Assembly (NCBI GenBank): GCA_003712055.1
Contig: RHLJ01000003.1
Location: 248,001 to 312,000, forward strand
Length of the DNA: 64,000 bases
Origin: Balneola sp.
GTDB taxonomy: Bacteria > Bacteroidota > Rhodothermia > Balneolales > Balneolaceae
Direction of reading: 5' to 3'
Shown: positions 16,969 through 26,185 of the stretch, piece after piece
Position numbering within the stretch: position 1 is the first letter of the stretch
Layout of the letters: every line of letters begins with the position of its first letter
Made by a program: the position numbers and the translations under genes
Notes under the pieces: generated by a model
The model's database searches: none
The model's input: only the letters and a program-made list of their open reading frames with translations
Told to the model about the DNA's origin: nothing

Positions 16969-18363
16969 ATGTATAAAATTATTGGTCTGGCTAAGGAAAT
17001 CGAATCGCCAGAAAACCCTGGAGCTCTGGAAAAAAGAGTAGCACTTATCCCAAACGATGTAAAACAACTGATTGAGTACGGCTGCGAAGTTTTTGTAGAG
17101 TACGGAGCTGGAGAAGGGGTTGGCTTTTCTAATCAGGAATATGTAGATGCCGGAGCAAACCTGCAAAGCAATGCTGAGCTTTATCAAAACAAGGATCTCG
17201 TAATTAAATTCAAAGGTCCTGCTATGGAAAGTATTCCACTTATGAAGCCTGGGAGCACCTTGTTTTGTATGGCACATTTCAGTTCGTTTCCTGAGCGAGC
17301 AAAATTGTTAGAGAAACACCAGATTAATGTGGTAGCCATGGAATATGTGGTTCAGTCTCCGGAAAAACTCCCAAAGGAATTGGTACTGGGACTTATGGCG
17401 GCAGATAACTGCGTAGAAATGGATCTGCGAAGGGCCGGGGTTGATATGGATGAATTTCATGTAATCGGATATTCTGAACGAATGAGCGGGGTTATCCGGC
17501 GATTAATGAATCACTCTCCTTCCAAGCTTACACTTCATCCTTTGGATGTAGCTCCAGACGAGCTTGGCGATTTGCATAGCCACTCCGTCGTCGTTTTTGA
17601 TTCTGAAATCTTTGAAGAAGCAGATTCTCTCGTAAACAAACTCGAAGGGCTTAATGTACGCTATTATGATGTCCATCCTTTCGTTGAGAATTATGGAAAA
17701 GAGGCTCTAAAATATTATCGAAAGGTAAATCCGGCTCCTAAGTTTGGAAAACGTAAGATCGAGGCCTTGCACGAAACGGGTAGGGCAGGTGCTCGGTATG
17801 GATTAAAACTACTTCATGAAGTCAGTGAGAAAGGAATGGAAGCTTCAGCGGCAACTGCTGTTATTCTTGGATATGGAAATGTAGGAATGGGCGCCATTCA
17901 TGAGTGCTATGAAGCAGGAATTCGAACTATCAAAGTACTTGGTAAGGCTCATACCAAAACTGGTGAAATTGAATCCTATATTGAATCTGCTGATTTAATC
18001 GTCAATGGTGCTGAACAGCCTGCCCACCTTCGGGGGATAAATTATCTGGTGACCAGAGATCACACGAAAAGTTTGCTTGAAAAAGGAACAGTAGTCATCG
18101 ACTTAATTGGTGGAAGTCCCACAAATAGAAGTGCCGTAGAAAATGTAATCGAATGCACTTACCTCACCGATCCATATTTTGAAGAAGATGGGATTCTTTT
18201 TTCTGCATTATGGGGATGGCCAATGATGGGCTTTATGAGAGAAACAGCTATTAAATACAGTGGGCAGATAGCAGATATCCTCATAGGTGAGGATCAATTC
18301 ATTCAAGGTCTTGACCAATTGGCACCCGGAGTAGAGAAGGCGCTGGTTTGCGGTAAATTCTGA
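16969..18363 (+). CDS. Alanine dehydrogenase/PNT-like NAD(P)-dependent oxidoreductase
   Basis: A 464-aa two-domain protein. The N-terminal half follows the alanine-dehydrogenase/transhydrogenase (AlaDh/PNT) pattern: GLAKEIESPENPGALEKRVA, VFVEYGAGEGVGFSNQEY, LVIKFKGP. The C-terminal half holds a Rossmann nucleotide-binding motif VILGYGNVGMGA (about 298-309) and IVNGAEQP. The sequence is longer than ordinary alanine dehydrogenases (about 370 aa), with an extra block around 190-250. It resembles saccharopine-dehydrogenase/AlaDh relatives, so the substrate (alanine, lysine derivative or another amino acid) is open. Confidence 0.75.
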   Translation: MYKIIGLAKEIESPENPGALEKRVALIPNDVKQLIEYGCEVFVEYGAGEGVGFSNQEYVDAGANLQSNAELYQNKDLVIKFKGPAMESIPLMKPGSTLFCMAHFSSFPERAKLLEKHQINVVAMEYVVQSPEKLPKELVLGLMAADNCVEMDLRRAGVDMDEFHVIGYSERMSGVIRRLMNHSPSKLTLHPLDVAPDELGDLHSHSVVVFDSEIFEEADSLVNKLEGLNVRYYDVHPFVENYGKEALKYYRKVNPAPKFGKRKIEALHETGRAGARYGLKLLHEVSEKGMEASAATAVILGYGNVGMGAIHECYEAGIRTIKVLGKAHTKTGEIESYIESADLIVNGAEQPAHLRGINYLVTRDHTKSLLEKGTVVIDLIGGSPTNRSAVENVIECTYLTDPYFEEDGILFSALWGWPMMGFMRETAIKYSGQIADILIGEDQFIQGLDQLAPGVEKALVCGKF

Positions 18364-18508
18364 CCCACTATTTCTATCTAATTTTTCAGAGCACTTATCA
18401 TCAGATAGATTTGTATAAATACTACATAGTAGAGTTGTAATAATTCGTGCGACTTTGTGACTAATCATGTATTGTTGCACCTGATCATTCAAAACAAGTA
18501 TCAACCTT

Positions 18509-19405
18509 ATGAAACTGACTTTATCTAACATTTCGAAAACCTATAAAAATGGGGTAAGAGCCCTTGATAATGTTTCCGTGGAAATAGAAGCAGGAATGTT
18601 TGGATTACTTGGGCCAAATGGTGCAGGTAAATCTACCCTAATGAGAACGGTAGCTACTCTCCAGGAGCCAGATTCCGGCACTGCTTTTTTGGATGATTTG
18701 GATATCCTCAACAATCAGATTGAACTTCGTAAAGTACTAGGCTATTTACCTCAATCTTTTGGTGTCTATCCCAAGATGAGCGCTGAGGACTTATTGGACT
18801 ATTTTGCCAAACTGAAGGGAATTTCCAGTAAAGCTGAACGAAATAAAATTGTTCACGCAGCGCTTGAGGTAACCAATCTTTTTGAAGTAAGAAGAAAAAA
18901 TGTAGCGGGTTATTCCGGGGGGATGAAACAGCGCTTTGGAATCGCTCAACTCTTATTGAATAACCCAAAGCTCATTATCGTGGATGAACCTACCGCTGGT
19001 CTTGACCCCGCTGAACGAAATCGCTTTTTGAATGTACTCCGGGAAATTGGAACCAATAATATTGTGATTTTCTCTACCCATATTGTGGATGACGTGAAAG
19101 AACTCTGTACTGATATGGCCATTATGAACGGGGGTAAAATCCTGGCTCATCAAACGCCGGAAGAATCTACTAAACAACTGGAAGGTCAAATCTGGACAAA
19201 GAATATCCAACGGGAAGAACTGGAAACCCATGAAGCTTCTTTTAATGTGATCTCTTCCAACTTCAACCAGGATAACAGCCTTAACATCCGGGTACACAAC
19301 CTAACCAAACCTGACGAAAGCTTTTCTGCAAAAAAACCTGAGCTAGAAGATGTCTACTTTGTCACTCTTCACCAGGATCAACAAACCGTTGAAGCAGGAG
19401 CTTAA
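18509..19405 (+). CDS. ABC transporter ATP-binding protein
   Basis: A 298-aa ABC ATPase: Walker A GPNGAGKST (about 36-44), Q-loop in GYLPQSFGVYP, signature YSGGMKQR, Walker B LIIVDEPTAGLD, and H-loop FSTHIVDD. The C-terminal 70 residues form an accessory domain found in exporters of the ABC-2 kind. Two bases separate its stop from the permease-peptidase gene, so the two encode one transporter. A TAGATTTG at 18406-18413 fits the Bacteroidota -7 motif TAnnTTTG and could be a promoter, though no clear -33 box is seen. Confidence 0.93.
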   Translation: MKLTLSNISKTYKNGVRALDNVSVEIEAGMFGLLGPNGAGKSTLMRTVATLQEPDSGTAFLDDLDILNNQIELRKVLGYLPQSFGVYPKMSAEDLLDYFAKLKGISSKAERNKIVHAALEVTNLFEVRRKNVAGYSGGMKQRFGIAQLLLNNPKLIIVDEPTAGLDPAERNRFLNVLREIGTNNIVIFSTHIVDDVKELCTDMAIMNGGKILAHQTPEESTKQLEGQIWTKNIQREELETHEASFNVISSNFNQDNSLNIRVHNLTKPDESFSAKKPELEDVYFVTLHQDQQTVEAGA

Positions 19406-19407
19406 TC

Positions 19408-22400
19408 ATGTTCTTCAATATTTTTTGGTTTGAAATAAAGGCCTGGTTCAAGAAACCACTTTTCTACATTTATTCAGGAGTAATGTTCCTGCTTTCTGTA
19501 TTCATAATGGCGACCGCAGCGGGAATCTTTGAGGGTATTACAGCAAGCATTAACTCAGTAACTATTGTCAATTCTCCTATTGCCATAAATGGTATTCTTA
19601 ATGAGATGACCTTATTTATTTACTTCCTGCTTCCTTCGATTATTGGTGGGACTATTTATAAGGATTTCCAACATGAGATGTACTCCATAACTTTTTCCTA
19701 TCCATTTAGGAAGTGGGAGTACCTGTTTGCAAAGTTTTTAAGTGGGATGACTATTGCGCTCATCGTCGTTGTAATTACAGCCATAGGTATTATGCTTGGT
19801 TCGGTGATGCCTGGTACTAATCCAGACCTTTTAGGGCCATTCCGATTGATGAGCTATTTGCAGTCATTCATCATGTTTATCATCCCGAATATCTTCTTCT
19901 ATGGAGCTATTGTTTTTGCGGTAGTAACTTTTATGAGAAGCGTAAGTGTGGGCTTCCTGGCTGTGCTTGTTCTCATAATCGTTCAGACTGTAGCGAACCT
20001 ACTCAGTATAAGATTAGATAATGAACTACTTTCAGCAATGATTGACCCATTTGGAGCCCAGTCATTGAATTACTATACCCAATACTGGACGATCTATGAG
20101 CAAAATGAAAATATGCTTCCTTGGGAAAATATTATCATTTACAATCGGTTGCTTTGGTCTGGAATTGGTGTAATTATTTTTGGACTGGTTTACTACAGCT
20201 TTAGCTTCAGTCAGCAGGCATTTAGTTTTAGCTTCTTCAAAAAGCCTGGTGAGGTAGTAACAAAGAAAAACTTCGGAAGCATACTCGCTGTGCAACTCCC
20301 CAAAGTATCTTTCAATCATACATTTACTCAGCATCTGAAGCTTGCATGGAGCACTTCTAATACTGATTTAAAGTATATCATAAGAGGATGGCCGTTCATT
20401 ATCATTGCTATTATCGGAGTACTAATATCTTTATTAACTATTACTCTTGGTGGTGAAATCTATGGAACAGATACTCTTCCGGTTACCTGGCAAATGCTTG
20501 AACTACCCGGCACCTTTTTTGGTCTGTTCATCAACCTACTCACCTTTTTGTATGCTGGAATCTTACTACATCGAGCAAGGACGTATAAAGTAGATCAGCT
20601 GCTTCATTCCACTCCAATTCCCAATTGGTCGTTATTACTATCCAAATTTTTTGCATTGGTGAAAATGCAGGCCTTGCTTCTTGGAACCATAATGCTTGTT
20701 GGTATTGGAGTACAAATGTTTAATGGCTACTTCAAATTTGAGATCGGTCAATACCTTTTCAATCTGTATGGAATTGAACTTATTCATGTTGTCATTTGGG
20801 GCTTACTAGCCATTTTTATTCATACTTGGTTCAAAAATTATTACATAGGATTCTTCCTTCTACTATTAATCTCTATTGGTTTGACCTTTATTGATGGCAT
20901 CGGTATTGAACAGGATATATTTAAGTACAATAGTGGGCCTAATGCCAACTATTCCGATATGAACGGCTATGGTAGCTCCCTGGGGATTTATTTCGTGTAT
21001 AAAATCTACTGGCTATTACTTGGTATTAGTATGTACATCCTATCCATTCTTTTCCTGAACCGAGGATTAGCAGATCGATTCAAGGGGCGCTGGGTAAAGG
21101 CTAAAAAAGAATTCTCTCCGGTATTATCTTCCCTACTCGTATTCTCGTTTGGAGCTTTCCTCTTCATAGGCGGTTACATTTATTATGTCAATAACATTGA
21201 AAATGAGTACCTCACTTCTAAAGAATGGGAAGCCCGGCAAGCTCAGTGGGAAATTAATTATGGAAAATATGAACATATCCCTCAACCCAGAATTGTAAGT
21301 GCGAATATTGATCTTGATATCTATCCTGAAACGAGAGACTTCAAAGCAAAGGGAACCTATATCCTAAAGAATAAAACGCCTTTTGCCATCGATTCTATCC
21401 ATATAGATCACAGCAGCAGAGAAACCAACTTTGATTTCGAAGCCGACTATGAACTGGTTATGGAAGATGATTCCATGAACTATGACATCTTCCAACTGGC
21501 TGAGCCACTTCAGCCCGGAGACTCTCTTGTATTCAATTTCGAAGTATGGAATGCTCCAAATACCATTCTTAGAAATAACTCCCCGATTCTGAACAACGGA
21601 ACATTTATCAATAATGGGCTCTTCCCCAGAATTGGATATAACCCACAAAGTGAGTTGATTGGAGAAGATTCCCGGGAAAAGTTTGGACTTCCTCCTAAAG
21701 AACGAATGGCTCCGCAAACTGATAGTGCCTCCCTTCAGAATAACTACATCTCCTACGATGCAGACTGGATTGATTTCGAAACCACTATTAGTACCTCTCC
21801 CGACCAAATAGCAGTTGCTCCAGGGTATTTGCAAAAAGAATGGGAGGAAGATGGACGTCGCTATTTCCATTACAAAATGGATAGTAAGATGCTCAACTTC
21901 TACTCTTTCATGTCTGCTCGTTTTGAAGTAGCCCGTGATACATGGAATGGATTGCCTATTGAGATCTACTACCACAAGGATCACGACTATAATATCGACC
22001 GGATGATCAAAGGGGTACAACGAGGCCTGGACTATTTCACAGAAGAATTCAGTCCTTACCAACATAAGCAGGTTCGCATCCTGGAATTCCCTCGAACCAG
22101 TGGGGGCTTCGCTCAGTCCTTTGCCAATACCATTCCTTATTCAGAGGCTATTGGGTTCATCGCTAAAGTTGACGATGAAAATGAAGATGGCGTCGATTAT
22201 CCCTTTAGTATAACCGCACATGAAGTAGCTCACCAGTGGTGGGCACATCAGGTGATCGGAGCCAATGTTCAGGGAGCTACAGTAATGTCTGAAAGCATGT
22301 CGGAATACAGTTCCTTAAAAGTTTTGGAAAAGGAGTACGGTGAAAACCAGATGCGCATTTTCCTTAAAGATGCTCTTGATAGTTATCTCACTGGTCGTGC

Positions 22401-23064
22401 GTTGGAAGGAACAAGAGAGCGACCCCTGATTTACAATGAGAACCAACAATACATTCATTACAACAAAGGTTCATTAGTGCTTTATGCCTTAAGCGATTAC
22501 ATCGGAGAATCGGTAATGAATGAAGCCCTTAGCCGGTATATTGACGCTGTTGCTTTCCAGGACGCTCCATATACCACTGCCACCGAATTTACTGCCTTTT
22601 TAAAAGAAGCTACCCCTGATTCGTTGAAGTACTTGATTGATGATATGTTCAAAACTATCACCTTGTATGACAACGGAGTAAAAGAAAGCAATTTCTCAGA
22701 AACCGAAGATGGTAAATATGAGGTCGAACTTACGGTGCAAACAGTAAAGTACGCCAATAGTGAACGAGGGAAGCGTATTTATACAGATGCGAATGGAGAT
22801 AGCTTAAGCCTGGAAGTAGAAGGGAGATCCCGACCGGTGCTTTCTCTCCCACTGCAAGACTGGATTGATGTTGGCGTTTTTGCAACAGATGAAGATGGAA
22901 AAGAAAAAGTGCTTTACCTGAAAAAGCATAAGTTCGATTCAATTGAAACCACGCTTACTATTATTGTAGATGAAGAACCTATTTCAGCAGGTATAGATCC
23001 ATATAACAAGCTAATTGATACTGTTTCAGATGACAATCGAAGGCCAGTAAGGAAGGAAGATTAA
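19408..23064 (+). CDS. ABC-2 permease fused to M1-family aminopeptidase
   Basis: A 1218-aa polytopic fusion. Residues 1-290 and about 320-600 are two six-helix ABC-2 permease units. From about 625 to the end is a periplasmic M1 (gluzincin) aminopeptidase: an N-terminal beta domain (PQPRIVSANIDLDIYPETRD region) and then the zinc site HEVAHQWWAH (H938, E939, H942) with the third-ligand Glu E962 in VMSESMSEY. The exopeptidase recognition motif appears altered: an RTSGGFAQS segment stands where GAMEN is usual. The pair with the upstream ATPase is a known Bacteroidota arrangement of unknown substrate; peptide export or processing is plausible. Confidence 0.88.
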   Translation: MFFNIFWFEIKAWFKKPLFYIYSGVMFLLSVFIMATAAGIFEGITASINSVTIVNSPIAINGILNEMTLFIYFLLPSIIGGTIYKDFQHEMYSITFSYPFRKWEYLFAKFLSGMTIALIVVVITAIGIMLGSVMPGTNPDLLGPFRLMSYLQSFIMFIIPNIFFYGAIVFAVVTFMRSVSVGFLAVLVLIIVQTVANLLSIRLDNELLSAMIDPFGAQSLNYYTQYWTIYEQNENMLPWENIIIYNRLLWSGIGVIIFGLVYYSFSFSQQAFSFSFFKKPGEVVTKKNFGSILAVQLPKVSFNHTFTQHLKLAWSTSNTDLKYIIRGWPFIIIAIIGVLISLLTITLGGEIYGTDTLPVTWQMLELPGTFFGLFINLLTFLYAGILLHRARTYKVDQLLHSTPIPNWSLLLSKFFALVKMQALLLGTIMLVGIGVQMFNGYFKFEIGQYLFNLYGIELIHVVIWGLLAIFIHTWFKNYYIGFFLLLLISIGLTFIDGIGIEQDIFKYNSGPNANYSDMNGYGSSLGIYFVYKIYWLLLGISMYILSILFLNRGLADRFKGRWVKAKKEFSPVLSSLLVFSFGAFLFIGGYIYYVNNIENEYLTSKEWEARQAQWEINYGKYEHIPQPRIVSANIDLDIYPETRDFKAKGTYILKNKTPFAIDSIHIDHSSRETNFDFEADYELVMEDDSMNYDIFQLAEPLQPGDSLVFNFEVWNAPNTILRNNSPILNNGTFINNGLFPRIGYNPQSELIGEDSREKFGLPPKERMAPQTDSASLQNNYISYDADWIDFETTISTSPDQIAVAPGYLQKEWEEDGRRYFHYKMDSKMLNFYSFMSARFEVARDTWNGLPIEIYYHKDHDYNIDRMIKGVQRGLDYFTEEFSPYQHKQVRILEFPRTSGGFAQSFANTIPYSEAIGFIAKVDDENEDGVDYPFSITAHEVAHQWWAHQVIGANVQGATVMSESMSEYSSLKVLEKEYGENQMRIFLKDALDSYLTGRALEGTRERPLIYNENQQYIHYNKGSLVLYALSDYIGESVMNEALSRYIDAVAFQDAPYTTATEFTAFLKEATPDSLKYLIDDMFKTITLYDNGVKESNFSETEDGKYEVELTVQTVKYANSERGKRIYTDANGDSLSLEVEGRSRPVLSLPLQDWIDVGVFATDEDGKEKVLYLKKHKFDSIETTLTIIVDEEPISAGIDPYNKLIDTVSDDNRRPVRKED

Positions 23065-23070
23065 CTGGAC

Positions 23071-23907
23071 TCAGTCTTCCGTACCTTCAAGTAACTTTTG
23101 AAGATCATTACTAGTATTTTTGTCGATTACGTCGATTAGCTTATCGTTGTCAAAATTGTATAGCTTAATCACCGAAGGTTCATAGGCCTCATCATACCTA
23201 CCATCTTTATTATGATCTATGCCAAATTGTATTAACAGATCTGTGGTGTTCTCTACAAAATTGAAGTATTGAACATCTAAACCTTCAATAGAAATATTCC
23301 TGAGCTCTCCTTCTGAAAACGAATACAGGTACAGAGATTTCATATCTCTAAGATTTATAACACCATCTCTGAAAGTATCTTCCGAAGATGCCTTCATTAG
23401 AACTATGATATCTTCATTAATATAATTTGTATTAATCTCTCCGAAGTTCACCCGCTTATCAAAGAGCTTTGAAATTGTTTTATTCTTTTGGTCATAAATC
23501 AAGAGGTTATTGAAAGAACCATATATACTACTTGAATATCTCCTGTCAATTTTTCCCTGTGGATATCCAGCCATATCGAATAGTCCATATATATCCGGAT
23601 CAATGAATTCTGCAGCGTTTAGTGTCTTATGTTTTACTGGAATCAAGTACTTGAGATTTAGGGTATCTACCAGGCTGGGAAAATCATATGAAACAACCTG
23701 AAGGCGCTTATTTTCCTCCTGAAGTTCTTCAATCCGTTCTTCCGAAAGTATTCCAGGCTCGTCATCTCCCGAATCTAACATCCATTTTATCTCTGAAACC
23801 CCCATAATAATTACTAATATCAAAACTGCGAAAGCAATTAGGGTCATTATAGTACCAAGAAGGGCCAGTAACTTCTGATTGTAATTTTTAAGCTTTTCAT
23901 TACTCAT
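23071..23907 (-). CDS. Hypothetical single-pass membrane protein
   Basis: A 278-aa protein I do not recognise. A cytoplasmic basic start is followed by one membrane helix (about 13-37), an acidic segment and a short coiled coil (SEERIEELQEENKRLQ, about 55-70). An extracytoplasmic beta-rich domain contains paired strand motifs (NNLLIYDQKNKTISKLFD, KSLYLYSFSEGELRN, VIKLYNFDNDKLIDV split by loops) that resemble blades of a small propeller. One DHNKDGRYDEAYE segment looks like a calcium loop. It lies 10 bp from the DUF2911 gene on the same strand, so they are probably co-expressed. Confidence 0.7.
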   Translation of the reverse strand: MSNEKLKNYNQKLLALLGTIMTLIAFAVLILVIIMGVSEIKWMLDSGDDEPGILSEERIEELQEENKRLQVVSYDFPSLVDTLNLKYLIPVKHKTLNAAEFIDPDIYGLFDMAGYPQGKIDRRYSSSIYGSFNNLLIYDQKNKTISKLFDKRVNFGEINTNYINEDIIVLMKASSEDTFRDGVINLRDMKSLYLYSFSEGELRNISIEGLDVQYFNFVENTTDLLIQFGIDHNKDGRYDEAYEPSVIKLYNFDNDKLIDVIDKNTSNDLQKLLEGTED

Positions 23908-23917
23908 ATCAGTTTTG

Positions 23918-24439
23918 TTATAGTCTAATAACTAAAGGAATTACCGTGCTTCCCCAATGAAACCTCAATATCGCTGAATCTTCGGTTACTTCCGGAAAGT
24001 AAAAAGCCAGCACTTCCATATGAACTCCTTCTTCAGGAATAGCAGTAATTCTTAATTCGTCTTCACCTTCCGGGTATCTGCTGTGCCAGGCATCCCACTG
24101 ATTACTAAAGATCACCGTCCATTCGGTTTCTCCTGGGATAGTCCATACACTGTACTTTCCTTTCTTCAGTTCGCTTCCATTTATGGAAACATCTTCTGAA
24201 AACTCAATGGTAGTAGCTTCGTTAGCGCCGGGCATCCAAACCTTGTCATAGTTCACAATGCCTTCATCACCAAATAGTACTCTTCCTCGTGCTACCGGGC
24301 GGTGATACTCAATACTTATCATAGTTTGAGCAATTTGCTGAGAAACGGTTCCTTTCTGGCTTTTCCGCACTGATTGGGCATTAGCAAGATCAGTTACTAA
24401 TAGCCCTAGTAAAAGAGTAAAATAAATGGTGCCTTTCAT
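23918..24439 (-). CDS. DUF2911 domain secreted protein
   Basis: A 173-aa exported protein with a signal peptide ending at DLANAQS (about 22). The body matches the DUF2911 pattern: VSQQIAQTMISIEYHRPVARGR near the start (broken by loops), WMPGANEATTIEFS, LKKGKYSVWTIPG and WTVIFSNQWDAWHS. Length is close to the family norm. The family is common in Bacteroidota and has no established function. It is on the same strand as, and 10 bp upstream of, the single-pass membrane protein. Confidence 0.88.
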   Translation of the reverse strand: MKGTIYFTLLLGLLVTDLANAQSVRKSQKGTVSQQIAQTMISIEYHRPVARGRVLFGDEGIVNYDKVWMPGANEATTIEFSEDVSINGSELKKGKYSVWTIPGETEWTVIFSNQWDAWHSRYPEGEDELRITAIPEEGVHMEVLAFYFPEVTEDSAILRFHWGSTVIPLVIRL

Positions 24440-24638
24440 AGACAGGTTTTTTTGAATTGCGAATATGTTCGACGTTCAGAATATAGACTTCGCGGTTACA
24501 TAAGATCAATCCGCCTCAGCTATTAGTTGTAAAACCGTACCTTATTTTTTTAGGATAATATTTAGAAATAACAAGTCCTTGCATGTTATTATTTATTTGA
24601 TATATTCTTCCGTCAATACGAATAAATAAGGGTATATA

Positions 24639-24911
24639 ATGGCTTGGTTAACACGGGATGAGGTTAAGGATATAGTATGTGATTCCTTAAACGAAATTGG
24701 AAATTTTAATGGGGACTGTGAAGAGATTTTGATTGCAGAAATTGAGGATGTATATAAGCTTGATTTTTGTGATGCAATTCAGAATCGCATGGATGAAAGG
24801 GGTTTCGAAGTAGATCTATCCCTCAATGATGATACGTCTGGGATAAATAATATGAATAAGATTAGTTCTCTTATTGATTATGTCAGAGTAAATCAAATGA
24901 GAGCAATATGA
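24639..24911 (+). CDS. Small ACP-like helical protein lacking the carrier serine
   Basis: A 90-aa acidic protein of unknown function. Its layout resembles acyl carrier proteins: a first helix (TRDEVKDIVCDSLNEIG), an IEDVYKLDFCDAIQNRM block in the place of the ACP recognition helix, then GFEVDL, and a final helix KISSLIDYV matching the ACP end. The Ser of the DSL motif is replaced (Asp at the aligned site), so it should not carry phosphopantetheine. The stop overlaps the next start (ATGA), so it is coupled to the outer-membrane protein. The ACP resemblance is my reading by eye and could be wrong. Confidence 0.6.
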   Translation: MAWLTRDEVKDIVCDSLNEIGNFNGDCEEILIAEIEDVYKLDFCDAIQNRMDERGFEVDLSLNDDTSGINNMNKISSLIDYVRVNQMRAI

Positions 24912-26185
24912 AAGCTAAAATCTTATTTAATGTAATTCTTTTGGTGTTAGTTTTCATACCAGGGATTACATACGCCCAAAATGAAGTCATTTCATCGGAT
25001 CTAAGTTTTTCAACCGTTATTCGAACACCAGGTAAAAGTAGTAGTAGTGAACCTCCTTCATTTACCATCAAATTTACCATTAATGATATGCCTAATGATA
25101 GGTCTCTTAAAGATCCTAAAGATTATGACGAAGATGAACTGGATATGCTTGACCTGTATGCAAAAATTCAAGTCGAAAGAAAAAATTCTGAATTAGGAAC
25201 TCCATATGTTGCTCCCTCGTCTAAAGAGCGCTTAACCGTTGGACCAAACTCCTTCAATATAATCTATGAGGTTTCTTCGAAACAGGACGTTGAATGGTAT
25301 GCTCAAGACCCAAATTATATTAAGCCACATGCAAAAGAGGATATCGAACTTTTGCTTGATAATGATCAAATCCTAATAATCAAAAAAGAAGCCTTTAATA
25401 CTCTGGATTTCTCGTCCTTTGTACTATTAAATGATACTCAAAGAGAAGATTTGCTAGATGCACTTGGAGGGTTTAAATCCATCTACTATGATCGTTTTGA
25501 CGCTGGCTGGAGAGACTCTGGCTCTGACTCATTAAATGGCAATGGCTATATAGACTTTGCAAAGTCATTTAATCTATTCAATACGGAAAATCTCTTTCTC
25601 TTCCTAGAAGTAGAAGGTTTGCTATCGACAGATATTGATGATATTTCCTCATACTTGAAAATTTCTCCAGTCAGTTTTAACTATAAAAAAATTCACTTGG
25701 ATGCTTCTTATCAAACAAGTTTGGATTCAGATGAACAAAGAATACTTGGGAGAGTTTCTTTACGAGGCTTGATTAAAGACAATCCACTGGATAGTTATGT
25801 AAGTCAACTTTCGAAAGGTTATAACAGACTTCGTTTAAAACCTTACTTTAATGCAGGAGTTTCAGCGATATATTATACCCAATCGGATGATTCTGAGTTG
25901 AGTGAGGGTCAATTCTTGGAACCCTATTTTGATTTCTTATATATAGTTCCGATTTCAGAAAAGTATACAGCCCGATTTGATACGTATTTGTTCTGGCGAT
26001 CGGAGAGAAATAAACTTGACTTCATTTCTGATAACATTAAAGTTCAAGGCACTTTACAGCTCAGTTATGGAATAGGAACAGACGCCGAAATAGTAGGTAA
26101 ATATTCCTACGGAACCTTTGGATTAACTAATGAGATTGATAATAGACTTATGATCGGTTTCTTGATGGACATATTGAGTAATTAA
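24908..26185 (+). CDS. Hypothetical outer-membrane beta-barrel protein
   Basis: A 425-aa exported protein; the signal peptide ends near YAQNE (residue 24). An acidic N-terminal region (about 25-170) carries charged low-complexity runs (DPKDYDEDELDMLDLYAKI). The second half (200-425) shows regularly alternating strands with aromatic girdles (LSYGIGTDAEIVGKYSYG, NRLMIGFLMDIL), fitting a 12-14 strand barrel. I recognise no named family. It is translationally coupled to the ACP-like protein and converges (4-bp overlap) with the isomerase gene. Confidence 0.7.
   Translation: MKAKILFNVILLVLVFIPGITYAQNEVISSDLSFSTVIRTPGKSSSSEPPSFTIKFTINDMPNDRSLKDPKDYDEDELDMLDLYAKIQVERKNSELGTPYVAPSSKERLTVGPNSFNIIYEVSSKQDVEWYAQDPNYIKPHAKEDIELLLDNDQILIIKKEAFNTLDFSSFVLLNDTQREDLLDALGGFKSIYYDRFDAGWRDSGSDSLNGNGYIDFAKSFNLFNTENLFLFLEVEGLLSTDIDDISSYLKISPVSFNYKKIHLDASYQTSLDSDEQRILGRVSLRGLIKDNPLDSYVSQLSKGYNRLRLKPYFNAGVSAIYYTQSDDSELSEGQFLEPYFDFLYIVPISEKYTARFDTYLFWRSERNKLDFISDNIKVQGTLQLSYGIGTDAEIVGKYSYGTFGLTNEIDNRLMIGFLMDILSN

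Noticed and set aside
21364-22065. 233-codon open frame antisense to the permease-M1 gene
   Set aside because: It lies wholly inside a well-supported gene, has no family pattern and no upstream signal.
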